Shown here: positions 1 to 6,548 of the stretch, one piece after another
Numbering within the stretch: the stretch's first letter is position 1
Layout of the letters: the number at the start of each line of letters is the position of its first letter
Source: JAUWPO01 sp965603285
GTDB lineage: Bacteria > Chloroflexota > Anaerolineae > Anaerolineales > UBA4823
Direction of reading: 5' to 3'
Length of the DNA: 6,730 bases
Assembly: GCA_965603285.1 (NCBI GenBank)
Contig: CBFDCK010000162.1
Location: 1-6,730, forward strand
The notes under the pieces: model-generated
The model's input: the letters and a program-made list of their open reading frames with translations, nothing else
Told to the model about the DNA's origin: nothing
Database searches by the model: none
Translations under genes and position numbers: made by a program

Positions 1-547
1 TTAATATCGCAATCACGTTATCACCGAGAGCTTGAACATCATCTTCGCTGAATTCCGTCACTATACGCTCAACGATTCGCCATCCCTGGCGGGCAAATGC
101 GAAGTATCCTTCGCGTTCCATAGAATCTAAGCTGATTACAGCCTGGTTGAATACCTGATCTGTGATTCGTTTCGTCTCATCGAATAAATCGACTGTTGAT
201 TCCAAACGATCCAGAAGTCCCATAAGCATATGTGTATCGCGTAAAAGACGCTTTACAAGAAAGAGAAGATCTTCAGATTGAAACTCTGTGCCAATTTCTG
301 CCAATTCATCAATTGACAGTTTCACCATGTGATTTGCGATGGGGATCAGATCACGTTTGAGTTCATCCATCTCGTCCTGATGTTGGCATAGGACTTCAAA
401 TTGTTGGGTAAGGTAATCAAGTTTAGTTATTACTGCCTGAGAACCGTTGCCATTTACCTCGAGTTCTTCCAGGCGTTGGTTCTGCATCTCAACATGACTG
501 GTCAGAAGATCAATTTTCTGATGTAGAAGAGCTAATTCATCGTCCAT
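1..547 (-). CDS. DUF1641 domain protein, 3' end cut off by the window edge
   Basis: An open frame of 182 codons starts at ATG 545-547 and has no stop before base 1, so the C-terminus lies outside the window. Residues 1 to about 60 are polar and heptad-like, rich in Leu, Glu and Gln, and suggest a coiled coil. Residues about 92-182 match my memory of the DUF1641 pattern: DLLFLVKRLLRDT, then LLDRLES, then a helix ending EGYFAFARQG, then a C-terminal helix with SEDDVQALGDNV. DUF1641 proteins are soluble, of unknown biochemical role, and are often encoded beside SQR-like flavoproteins or formate dehydrogenases. That is the context here: the start lies 9 bases after the stop of the SQR-like gene, and a weak AGGA overlaps that stop, which suggests translational coupling. 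A role as an accessory or scaffold partner of the flavoprotein is inference. Family call fairly sure; function unknown. Confidence 0.75.
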   Translation of the reverse strand, partial: MDDELALLHQKIDLLTSHVEMQNQRLEELEVNGNGSQAVITKLDYLTQQFEVLCQHQDEMDELKRDLIPIANHMVKLSIDELAEIGTEFQSEDLLFLVKRLLRDTHMLMGLLDRLESTVDLFDETKRITDQVFNQAVISLDSMEREGYFAFARQGWRIVERIVTEFSEDDVQALGDNVIAIL

Positions 548-556
548 ATCTGGTTC

Positions 557-1789
557 CTATGCCCATTTGCCTGCCATGCTCATTTGCGATTCAAAAGGCA
601 TATCCTCGCCTTTGAGCATCATATTCCAGTAAATCCATCGGAACATCATTTTTCCCCAGTGGTTAACGGATGATTCCTTCAACAAGGAGAAAGGACCAAA
701 TCCTGGAAGCGGATATTTTCCGGGAAGTGGTTCTACATCGTAGTTGAAATCGATCAAGATGCCTTTCTCAAATCCCGATTCGATGAAGCAGTTTGCATGA
801 CCATCGAATTTAGGGAGCGGTTCCAACCCTTCCATGTGTCGTAGAATATTATCAACCAGAACGTCCAGCATGAAGTGAGCTACAGAACCGGCTTTGGAAG
901 TAGGTGTATTGCCAGCGTCTCCAATAATCCAGATATTTTCCCATTTAGGAGATTGCAAAGTGTGCTTGTCAGTGGGGACAAAGTTGAGTTCGTCCCCCAT
1001 ATCGGATCTATCAATAACCTCAGCGCCCATATTTGTCGGGATCGTTACTAAGAGGTCATAGTCAATCTCACGTTCGTCATAAGAGCGAATTGTCTGTTTT
1101 GTTGTGTCAACTTCCATAATATTGAAATCAGGTTCCAGGAGAATGCCCTTTTCTTCGAGAATATTTCCTAAAATCCCTGATGCCCGCGGCTTTGTAAATG
1201 CACCAGCTAATGGAGTGGCAAATACAATTTCGACATCATCGCGTATACTTCTTTCGTGGAAGAACCAGTCAGCGAGAAAGATAAATTCCAGGGGAGCAAC
1301 CGGGCATTTGATCGGCATCTCTGTGATGTTGAGCACCATTCTTCCGCCTTTCCAGAACTTCAAGAAGCGACTGAGGGCAGTTGCACCTTCCACCGTATAG
1401 AAATCGAAAATGTTCTTTCGCCATGCACCGTCCATGAGTCCTGGAGTCTCTTCAGGATGGATATGGCTTCCTGTCGCTATAACCAGGTAGTCGTAATTAA
1501 TGACTTTCTTTTCGTAGCTCAATTGAACTCGGTTTTGATCTGGTTCGATGATCTCGATATCAGAAAAAATTACTTCTACCTGTGGGGGGAGAAAATTACG
1601 TTTTGGTTTGACTACATCGCTGGGAGAATATATACCAAATGGGATAAATAGAAAGCCCGGTTGGTAATAATGCGATTCATCCCGGTCAACGATGATTATT
1701 CGCCATTCCTGGAGGTCCAGCATGTTAGCCATTTTAGTGGCAACCATCGTGCCACCGGTCCCGGCTCCTAGGATTAATAATGTTTTCAC
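557..1789 (-). CDS. Sulfide:quinone oxidoreductase-like FAD flavoprotein
   Basis: The product is a 410-residue two-dinucleotide-fold flavoprotein of the SQR/NDH-2 superfamily, whose SQR members oxidise sulfide to polysulfide and pass electrons to membrane quinone. Visible motifs are the N-terminal FAD Rossmann loop GAGTGG (8-13), the ATG motif (105-107), the KCPVAPLEF segment with Cys162, the second FAD-contacting motif GDAGNTPTSKAG (290-301), and Cys334 in HANCFIE. The tail (about 360-395) is aromatic and amphipathic (WGKMMFRWIYWNMM), consistent with monotopic membrane attachment. Only two cysteines exist, Cys162 and Cys334, which fit the two catalytic positions of SQR; the third cysteine of many classical SQRs is missing. 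A longer frame opens at ATG 1850-1852 but overlaps arsR. GTG 1787-1789 is preferred because AAGGAG (1798-1803) lies 8 bases upstream and the Rossmann fold starts right after it. It lies between arsR and the DUF1641 gene. Superfamily sure; substrate inferred. Confidence 0.85.
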   Translation of the reverse strand: MKTLLILGAGTGGTMVATKMANMLDLQEWRIIIVDRDESHYYQPGFLFIPFGIYSPSDVVKPKRNFLPPQVEVIFSDIEIIEPDQNRVQLSYEKKVINYDYLVIATGSHIHPEETPGLMDGAWRKNIFDFYTVEGATALSRFLKFWKGGRMVLNITEMPIKCPVAPLEFIFLADWFFHERSIRDDVEIVFATPLAGAFTKPRASGILGNILEEKGILLEPDFNIMEVDTTKQTIRSYDEREIDYDLLVTIPTNMGAEVIDRSDMGDELNFVPTDKHTLQSPKWENIWIIGDAGNTPTSKAGSVAHFMLDVLVDNILRHMEGLEPLPKFDGHANCFIESGFEKGILIDFNYDVEPLPGKYPLPGFGPFSLLKESSVNHWGKMMFRWIYWNMMLKGEDMPFESQMSMAGKWA

Positions 1790-1797
1790 TAGTATTT

Positions 1798-1803
1798 CTC
1801 CTT
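1798..1803 (-). promoter_or_regulatory. Ribosome binding site fixing the GTG start of the SQR-like gene
   Basis: The minus strand reads AAGGAG here, 8 bases before GTG at 1787-1789. It lies in the 28-base gap after arsR and supports the internal GTG over the upstream ATG at 1850-1852. Confidence 0.8.
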
Positions 1804-1817
1804 CTAAATTTAATAGG

Positions 1818-2171
1818 TTAGTTAGAAAAAGCCTCACTTGCGGAATTCGCAAGATCAGCCTGGCTTTTCAACTTGTCTGCTAAAACTGCTCTCAGCAGAT
1901 CAAGAGCCTGGATAATTCGTTGGTCTTGAAGCATATAAATGACCGATTGTCCAGCGCGGTTTGCCGAGACAATACCACGTTCACGAAGAATTGTCAGATG
2001 ACGAGAAGCTGTTGGTTGACTGATATCAACCTCGTTCGCGATTTGGCTTACATTGAGAGATTGTTCTGATAGGGCGTATATGATTAAGATTCGTCTTGGA
2101 TCAGCTAATCCAGAGCAAATCTCGGCATGTAACCTGGTAACTTCTTGGGAAAGCTTTGGTGATATCATCAT
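1818..2171 (-). CDS. ArsR/SmtB-family winged-helix repressor
   Basis: The product has 117 residues, typical for ArsR/SmtB dimeric repressors that leave DNA when they sense a ligand. An opening helix with ICSGLADPRRILII (18-31) is the classic ArsR start. The helix-turn-helix follows (about 40-65, with SQIANEVDISQPTASRHLTI), then the beta wing RERGIVSANRAGQSVIYML (63-81) and a dimerisation helix (about 84-105). The only cysteine is Cys19. The CVC metal pair of arsenic-sensing ArsR is absent (LNVSQIA stands there), and there is no His-rich C-terminal metal site, so metal sensing of the known types is unlikely. The two-cysteine pair of sulfide-sensing SqrR/BigR is absent too. AAAGGG (2177-2182) lies 5 bases before ATG 2169-2171; ATG 2166-2168 is also possible. 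It is first in the arsR-SQR-DUF1641 unit, so it probably controls that unit. Family sure; signal unknown. Confidence 0.9.
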   Translation of the reverse strand: MMISPKLSQEVTRLHAEICSGLADPRRILIIYALSEQSLNVSQIANEVDISQPTASRHLTILRERGIVSANRAGQSVIYMLQDQRIIQALDLLRAVLADKLKSQADLANSASEAFSN

Positions 2172-2201
2172 TATAGCCCTTTAATCGTGCTTTCTTATAT
2201 A

Positions 2202-2219
2202 TATGCACATACATGCATA
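2202..2219. promoter_or_regulatory. Candidate ArsR operator, 18-bp inverted repeat
   Basis: TATGCA and TGCATA form a perfect 6-bp inverted repeat separated by 6 bases (CATACA). It lies 30-48 bases upstream of the arsR ATG and overlaps a TATATA-like stretch that could be the minus-strand -10. ArsR-family repressors usually bind imperfect palindromes of about this size in their own promoters, so autoregulation is the simplest reading. Binding is inferred. Confidence 0.5.
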
Positions 2220-2254
2220 CATTTGATTGTGTAATAATAACATTTACAGGTTTT

Positions 2255-2276
2255 AATCAATAGTGATTATTGTCAC
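2255..2276. repeat. Cluster of three nested inverted repeats
   Basis: Three overlapping palindromes lie in 22 bases: AATCA-N4-TGATT (2255-2268), CAATA-N5-TATTG (2258-2272) and GTGA-N6-TCAC (2263-2276). The last has the core spacing of a CRP/FNR-superfamily site (GTGA-N6-TCAC), flanked by A on both sides. It lies about 85-105 bases upstream of the arsR start, which suits an upstream activator site. AT-rich DNA gives such patterns easily, so the regulatory reading is tentative. Confidence 0.35.
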
Positions 2277-2480
2277 ATAACGTTTGTAGAAAATGTCACA
2301 AATAGGAGTAATAAAAACCGATTATTTGAGATAGAATGATCAACCTGTCATAAAATAAGGATAACAGCTTACAATCATGATTTCCCGATATTCTAATGAG
2401 TCATATTGTTCAAGAATCTTCTATTCAACCTTGCGCTGGTTACAGACGAGTAGAATTTCCCTGGAATCTATGAAAGTTAG

Positions 2481-2550
2481 GCAATTTGTATACATGCATT
2501 GACGAACAAGCACTTCCGAAATACCTTCGCAAGGATTAGCGCAATTTGCG
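2481..2550. repeat. Short direct repeat GCAATTTG with a small palindrome
   Basis: GCAATTTG occurs at 2481-2488 and again at 2541-2548, exactly 60 bases apart. The second copy is part of the palindrome CGCAA-T-TTGCG (2540-2550). Between them, ATACATGCAT (2490-2499) repeats ten bases of the candidate arsR operator (2209-2218). All lie upstream of the XRE-cupin promoter and could be regulator half-sites, or chance. Confidence 0.25.
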
Positions 2551-2559
2551 GAATTCTAT

Positions 2560-2588
2560 TTAATAAATCCGATTATCACGGGTATAAT
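2560..2588 (+). promoter_or_regulatory. Sigma-70-type promoter for the XRE-cupin gene
   Basis: A perfect TATAAT (2583-2588) lies 17 bases after TTAATA (2560-2565), which matches 4 of 6 bases of the -35 consensus. Transcription would start near 2595, giving a leader of about 40 bases before the ATG at 2636. It may also drive aspS and asnS downstream. Confidence 0.6.
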
Positions 2589-2622
2589 GTAGCAATAAAT
2601 CACATAAACTTCAAATTAAAAA

Positions 2623-2630
2623 AAGGTGGT
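2623..2630 (+). promoter_or_regulatory. Ribosome binding site deciding the XRE-cupin start
   Basis: AAGGTGGT differs at one base from the ideal AAGGAGGT. It lies 5 bases before ATG 2636-2638. The in-frame TTG at 2630-2632 overlaps this site and cannot be the start. Confidence 0.75.
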
Positions 2631-2635
2631 TGAAC

Positions 2636-3256
2636 ATGGAATCGCTTGAAAATGACATTACTATCGTTGATGTGGGTACTCGTTTGCGAGAATTGAGGCA
2701 GGAAAGAGGTAAATCTATGCGGGCTTTAGCTCGTGATAGCGGTCTATCGACGAATGCTCTCAGTATGATTGAACGTGGTCTAAGCTCGCCGTCAGTAAGT
2801 ACACTATACAAGATCTCTGGTGGGTTGCACGTCCCGATAACAGCATTCTTTCGGGAAGAACCTGCTCAAAAAGATATTGTGTTTTGTAAGTTATCGGGGC
2901 GAACAAAGGTTAAATTTCCAAATGGTATTTGGGAAGGCTTAGGAGGGGAGACGTTCACAGGTCATATTGAACCCATTCTGCTGACGCTAGAAGGTGAGGC
3001 GAGCAGTGGTCCCTTTGGAATGATTCACAGCGGTCACGAATTCGTTTTTTGCATAAGCGGTCAGATTGAATACGAGATTGAAAACCAGAAGTACATATTA
3101 GATGAAGGGGATAGTTTGATATTTGCAGCTGAACTACGGCATCGCTGGCGAAATATTGGGAAAACGACTGCCACAGTAATTGTTGTTCTGGCAGGATTTG
3201 AGCCGAGAGAGCGTCCTAGTGAGTATCACATTACCTCGGGATTGAAGGGAGCCTAA
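2636..3256 (+). CDS. XRE-family regulator with C-terminal cupin sensor domain
   Basis: The product has 206 residues in the usual XRE-cupin layout. An N-terminal helix-turn-helix spans about 12-70: GTRLRELRQERGKSMRALA, then the recognition segment STNALSMIERGLSSPSVSTL (38-57). A short linker leads to a cupin_2 beta barrel at about 110-190. Candidate metal or ligand residues are His131, His134 and Glu135 in the first cupin motif and His169 in the second (EGDSLIFAAELRHRWRN). Such regulators bind small molecules in the cupin pocket and control amino-acid, polyamine or similar metabolism; the ligand cannot be read from sequence. Cys84 and Cys139 are present, with no clear pair. The start is set by the strong ribosome binding site before ATG 2636. 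aspS follows on the same strand after 50 bases, so co-transcription is possible but not shown. Family sure, target unknown. Confidence 0.88.
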   Translation: MESLENDITIVDVGTRLRELRQERGKSMRALARDSGLSTNALSMIERGLSSPSVSTLYKISGGLHVPITAFFREEPAQKDIVFCKLSGRTKVKFPNGIWEGLGGETFTGHIEPILLTLEGEASSGPFGMIHSGHEFVFCISGQIEYEIENQKYILDEGDSLIFAAELRHRWRNIGKTTATVIVVLAGFEPRERPSEYHITSGLKGA

Positions 3257-3306
3257 CCTATTGTCAAGCGCCTCAAGCCGAGGGTGATTGTTTTTGGAGA
3301 TATTAT

Positions 3307-5070
3307 ATGTATAGAACTCAATACTGTGGTGAATTACGCAGTACTCATATTGGACAAAGGGTGATGTTGGCTGGTTGGGTCCATCGCCGTCGCGATCATG
3401 GTGGTTTGACATTCATAGACCTACGTGATCGTTATGGGATTGTCCAAATCGTGACAAACCCTGTTGATTCTCCCGAAGCACACCAAGTAATGGATCCTGT
3501 ACGCTTAGAATGGGTTATCAAGGTAGAGGGAATTGTGCGTCCAAGGCTGGAAGGTAAGGAAAATCCAAATTTATCGACAGGTGAAATTGAGGTAGAAGTA
3601 TTAGAGGTAAAAATACTCAATCCGGCCAAACCAACACCGTTTTCTATCAACGGACAGGATGAAGCGGATGAGCAAACCCGTCTCCGCTATCGCTACCTCG
3701 ATTTACGGCGTGCGCGCATGAGGAATAATCTGGAATTAAGGCATAAGGTTGTCAAATTTATACGCGATTATTTGAGTGAGCGCGATTTCCTCGAAATTGA
3801 GACCCCGATTTTATTTAAATCGACTCCGGAGGGAGCGCGTGACTATTTGGTCCCCTCGCGCCAGCATTTAGGCGATTTCTACGCCTTACCGCAGTCTCCT
3901 CAGCAGTTGAAGCAGCTCCTGATGGTGGCGGGAATCGATCGTTATTTTCAGATTGCACGCTGTTTCCGTGACGAGGACCAGCGTGGAGACCGACAACCAG
4001 AATTCACACAACTAGACCTTGAAATGTCCTTTGTCGAGCGTAAAGATATTATGAAACTCACTGAGGATCTATTCACTGATATGGTTGCAGAGGTCGTTCC
4101 GCATAAGCGATTATTAACGAGTCCCTGGCCTAGAATGACTTATCAAGAAGCGTTGGAGCGATTTGGCAAAGATAACCCGGATATTCGTTTTGGCATGGAG
4201 CTTAAAGATATAACGGATATCGTGCCTGGTATCGGGTTCAAAGTTTTCGAAAAGGTCGTAACTGCAGGAGGACATGTACGCTGTATCAATGCTAAAGGTT
4301 TAGGGGACTATAGCCGAAAACAGATTGATGAAGTAAACGAATTAGTAATAGGACATGGAGCAAAGGGTCTTGCCTATTTGGCATTAACCTCCGAAGGTGA
4401 GCAGCGCTCCTCTTTTGCTAAATATATCTCACCTGAAAATGTTGAAGTCATCATGGCACGTCTGGAAGCAAACCCTGGAGATTTATTATTATTTGTTGCT
4501 GATCAACCGGCCGTTGTGAATGAAGCATTGGGTTTTTTGAGGGTATCCCTGGCGAAAAGGTTGGGATTAATTGATCCGGACGTGCTGGCATTTTGCTGGG
4601 TGATAGATTTCCCATTCGTTATCTGGAATTCGGAAGAACAAAGATGGGATCCCAGTCACCATTTATTTACCGCTCCTATGCCTGAGGATATCCCGCTGCT
4701 CGAGATCGATCCTGGTAAAGCACGCGGTCAACAGTACGATATGGTTCTTAATGGTTATGAAGTCGGGGGAGGTTCGATCCGTATATATGATCGTCAACTG
4801 CAGGAGAAGGTTTTCGAATTGATCGGTTTGGACCGTGAGACGGCGCAACATCGGTTTGGTCATATGCTGGAAGCGTTTGAATATGGGGTCCCTCCTCATG
4901 GTGGGATAGCCCCTGGCATTGATCGTCTCTGCATGATCATGGCGGATGAGCCCAATATTCGTGAAGTGATTGCATTTCCAAAGAACCAGCATGCACGCGA
5001 TGTGATGGCAGACGCACCTTCACCGGTTGATCCATACCAGTTGAAAGATCTGCATATCAAGCTTGATTGA
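3307..5070 (+). CDS. aspS: Aspartyl-tRNA synthetase, probably non-discriminating
   Basis: This cytosolic class II synthetase of 587 residues, the usual bacterial AspRS length, charges tRNA with aspartate. The N-terminal OB-fold anticodon-binding domain (about 1-105) has GWVHRRRDHGG and FIDLRDRYGIVQ. The class II core carries motif 1 (about 158-168, FLEIETPIL), the PEGARDYLVPSR segment, PQSPQQLKQLLM, motif 2 (218-239, FRDEDQRGDRQPEFTQLDLE) and motif 3 (532-544, GGIAPGIDRLCMI). The bacterial GAD insertion lies at about 290-420. Residues His31 and Gly83 match those reported to make Pseudomonas aeruginosa AspRS non-discriminating, so the enzyme probably also makes Asp-tRNA(Asn); this is a prediction from two positions. 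GGAGA (3296-3300) lies 6 bases before the ATG. asnS follows after 19 bases, very likely in one transcript. Identity certain, tRNA specificity inferred. Confidence 0.97.
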   Translation: MYRTQYCGELRSTHIGQRVMLAGWVHRRRDHGGLTFIDLRDRYGIVQIVTNPVDSPEAHQVMDPVRLEWVIKVEGIVRPRLEGKENPNLSTGEIEVEVLEVKILNPAKPTPFSINGQDEADEQTRLRYRYLDLRRARMRNNLELRHKVVKFIRDYLSERDFLEIETPILFKSTPEGARDYLVPSRQHLGDFYALPQSPQQLKQLLMVAGIDRYFQIARCFRDEDQRGDRQPEFTQLDLEMSFVERKDIMKLTEDLFTDMVAEVVPHKRLLTSPWPRMTYQEALERFGKDNPDIRFGMELKDITDIVPGIGFKVFEKVVTAGGHVRCINAKGLGDYSRKQIDEVNELVIGHGAKGLAYLALTSEGEQRSSFAKYISPENVEVIMARLEANPGDLLLFVADQPAVVNEALGFLRVSLAKRLGLIDPDVLAFCWVIDFPFVIWNSEEQRWDPSHHLFTAPMPEDIPLLEIDPGKARGQQYDMVLNGYEVGGGSIRIYDRQLQEKVFELIGLDRETAQHRFGHMLEAFEYGVPPHGGIAPGIDRLCMIMADEPNIREVIAFPKNQHARDVMADAPSPVDPYQLKDLHIKLD

Positions 5071-5077
5071 TAAATAC

Positions 5078-5083
5078 GGAGGA
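5078..5083 (+). promoter_or_regulatory. Ribosome binding site deciding the asnS start
   Basis: GGAGGA lies 6 bases before ATG 5090-5092 in the gap after aspS. It rules out the upstream in-frame TTG at 5063-5065, which overlaps the end of aspS. Confidence 0.85.
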
Positions 5084-5089
5084 ATATTG

Positions 5090-6433
5090 ATGCCCCCAGT
5101 TATCAGAGTTGAACATGTTGCTGAATATGAAAACCAAGAAGTAACGATTAGAGGTTGGGTTTACAATCGAACACATAAAGGCAAGTTGGTTTTTTTACTC
5201 GTTCGCGATGGATATGGATTTGTGCAGTGTGTGGCATTTAAAAACGATATTGACGCCGAATTATTTAATCAACTGGTGCATATTCCTCAGGAATCATCGA
5301 TCATCGTAACTGGAGTTATCCGGGCTGATAAGCGCGCTCCTGGTATCCCAGGCGGCTATGAACTTGGCATTACTCAATTTCAGATCATACAGGCGGCAGT
5401 AGATGACTATCCAATGGCTCTTAAAGAACATGGGGTCGATTTCGCGATGGATAATCGGCATTTCTGGATAAGGATGCCCAGCCAGTGGGCGATCCTCCGA
5501 ATACGCGCAATGGTCATAAGTGCAATTCGTGAATGGTTTGACCAGAATGGGTTTATTAATCTTGATACACCAATCTTGACACCGGCAGCTTGCGAAGGCA
5601 CAACGACACTTTTTGAAACCCCATATTTTGACGAAGGTATTGCATTTTTAGCGCAAAGTGGGCAGCTTTATAACGAAGCGAATATATTCGCTTTCAATAA
5701 GGTTTATGCTTTTGGACCTACTTTCCGGGCAGAGAAATCCAAAACTCGGCGCCATTTAACCGAATTTTGGATGGTCGAGCCTGAGATGGCATTCTGTAAC
5801 CTGGATGAACTGATGGAAGTTGGTGAACAATTTATCACCTATATCATCAAGCGGGTTCTTAATGAACGTGCACCGGAGATAGAATCATTGGGTAGGGACA
5901 CTTCGCAGCTCGAGGCTATTGAGCCTCCGTTCCCAAGAATTTCATACGACGAAGCGGTCGAGATGATTGGGGAGATTCGCGACAGGAGTGAGGATCCAGA
6001 ACAGAAGGAGTTATTAAATTTTGATTGGGGAATGGATTTTGGCTCCCCCCACGAAACTGCATTGACTGAAGAGTTTAATAAACCTGTGTTTGTGTATGGA
6101 TTTCCCACGCAGGTGAAAGCGTTTTACATGGAACCATGGCCGGGACGACCTGAGGTTTCTAAAAGCGTCGATTTACTAGCACCCGAGGGGTATGGGGAGA
6201 TTATTGGCGGCAGTGAGCGAATTTCGGATCCAGAATTGTTGCTGCAGCGGCTGCATGAACACAATTTACCCGAGGATGCATTTAAGTGGTATCTTGAACT
6301 GCGGCGTTTTGGAAGTGTACCTCACAGTGGTTTTGGATTAGGAGTGGAGCGAACTGTATCCTGGATTTGCGGAATCAATCATATCCGTGAAACGATACCG
6401 TTCCCGCGCACGATAAAGAGGATGTATCCTTAA
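5090..6433 (+). CDS. asnS: Asparaginyl-tRNA synthetase
   Basis: This 447-residue cytosolic class II synthetase joins asparagine directly to tRNA-Asn. An N-terminal OB fold (about 1-103, with VTIRGWVYNRTHKGKLVFLLVRDG) precedes the catalytic core: motif 1 (about 149-163, WFDQNGFINLDTPIL), motif 2 (211-232, TFRAEKSKTRRHLTEFWMVEPE), the GGSERI segment (373-378) and motif 3 (413-424, SGFGLGVERTVSW), followed by HIRETIPFPRTIKRMYP at the C-terminus. FRAE followed by RRHLTEFWMVEPE, and FPRT near the end, separate AsnRS from AspRS. There is no GAD insertion, and the length is normal for AsnRS. The start is ATG 5090 by its ribosome binding site. It lies 19 bases after aspS on the same strand, so the two class IIb synthetases are probably co-expressed. 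No frameshift or missing catalytic segment is seen. Identity very sure. Confidence 0.96.
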   Translation: MPPVIRVEHVAEYENQEVTIRGWVYNRTHKGKLVFLLVRDGYGFVQCVAFKNDIDAELFNQLVHIPQESSIIVTGVIRADKRAPGIPGGYELGITQFQIIQAAVDDYPMALKEHGVDFAMDNRHFWIRMPSQWAILRIRAMVISAIREWFDQNGFINLDTPILTPAACEGTTTLFETPYFDEGIAFLAQSGQLYNEANIFAFNKVYAFGPTFRAEKSKTRRHLTEFWMVEPEMAFCNLDELMEVGEQFITYIIKRVLNERAPEIESLGRDTSQLEAIEPPFPRISYDEAVEMIGEIRDRSEDPEQKELLNFDWGMDFGSPHETALTEEFNKPVFVYGFPTQVKAFYMEPWPGRPEVSKSVDLLAPEGYGEIIGGSERISDPELLLQRLHEHNLPEDAFKWYLELRRFGSVPHSGFGLGVERTVSWICGINHIRETIPFPRTIKRMYP

Positions 6434-6434
6434 G

Positions 6435-6449
6435 TAAAGTATGACTTTA
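6435..6449. repeat. AT-rich hairpin just after asnS
   Basis: TAAAGT and ACTTTA form a perfect 6-bp inverted repeat around a 3-base loop (ATG), starting one base after the stop codon. The stem is AT-rich and no T-run follows, so it is a poor intrinsic terminator. It may only protect the mRNA 3' end, or be chance. Confidence 0.35.
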
Positions 6450-6534
6450 ATATGTAGTGACAGAAGGTCTGGGAATATTGTTGTTCAATTATGTCGTGTT
6501 GGAGGCAAATCACCTACCCATTAGAATCGTTTTA

Positions 6535-6543
6535 TGGTATAAA
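6535..6543 (+). promoter_or_regulatory. Extended -10 promoter for the 6S RNA
   Basis: TGGTATAAA is an extended -10 element (TG-N-TATAAA). The -35 hexamer at the right spacing is weak (TACCCA, 6515-6520). Transcription would start near 6549-6551, exactly where the folded RNA begins. Confidence 0.6.
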
Positions 6544-6548
6544 TAAAT

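Larger units (their letters stand above)
2172..2635. other. Divergent intergenic region between arsR and the XRE-cupin gene
   Basis: This stretch of about 460 bases has no convincing gene. It separates the leftward arsR unit from the rightward regulator-aspS-asnS group, so it must hold both promoters. It is AT-rich and carries several short inverted repeats. Those that can be pointed to are listed separately: a candidate operator near arsR, a nested inverted-repeat cluster, and a promoter near the XRE-cupin gene. No hairpin with a T-run was seen, and no clean -35/-10 pair was found for the minus strand, although a TATATA-like box (2198-2203) abuts the candidate operator. Confidence 0.7.

Noticed and set aside
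1104..1883. Plus-strand frames of 63 to 131 codons opposite the SQR-like gene
   Set aside because: They are antisense shadows of a well-supported flavoprotein gene and show no motif or start signal of their own.
2377..2502. Plus-strand small frame of 41 codons in the intergenic region, starting ATG 2377
   Set aside because: There is no ribosome binding site at a workable distance (the nearest AAGG is about 16 bases upstream), and the composition is not protein-like.
3269..3295. Terminator or attenuator before aspS (CCTC/GAGG stem then T-run)
   Set aside because: The stem is only about 4 bp and the T-run is separated from it by several bases, so it would not be stable enough.
3134..3650. Minus-strand frames opposite the end of the XRE-cupin gene and the start of aspS
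   Set aside because: They overlap certain genes, show no domain and appear to be by-products of codon use on the other strand.
4663..6108. Minus-strand frames inside aspS and asnS
   Set aside because: They are shadows of strongly conserved synthetase genes with no supporting signals.
6435..6449. Intrinsic terminator for asnS
   Set aside because: The stem is short and AT-rich and no T-run follows, so it was kept only as an inverted repeat.
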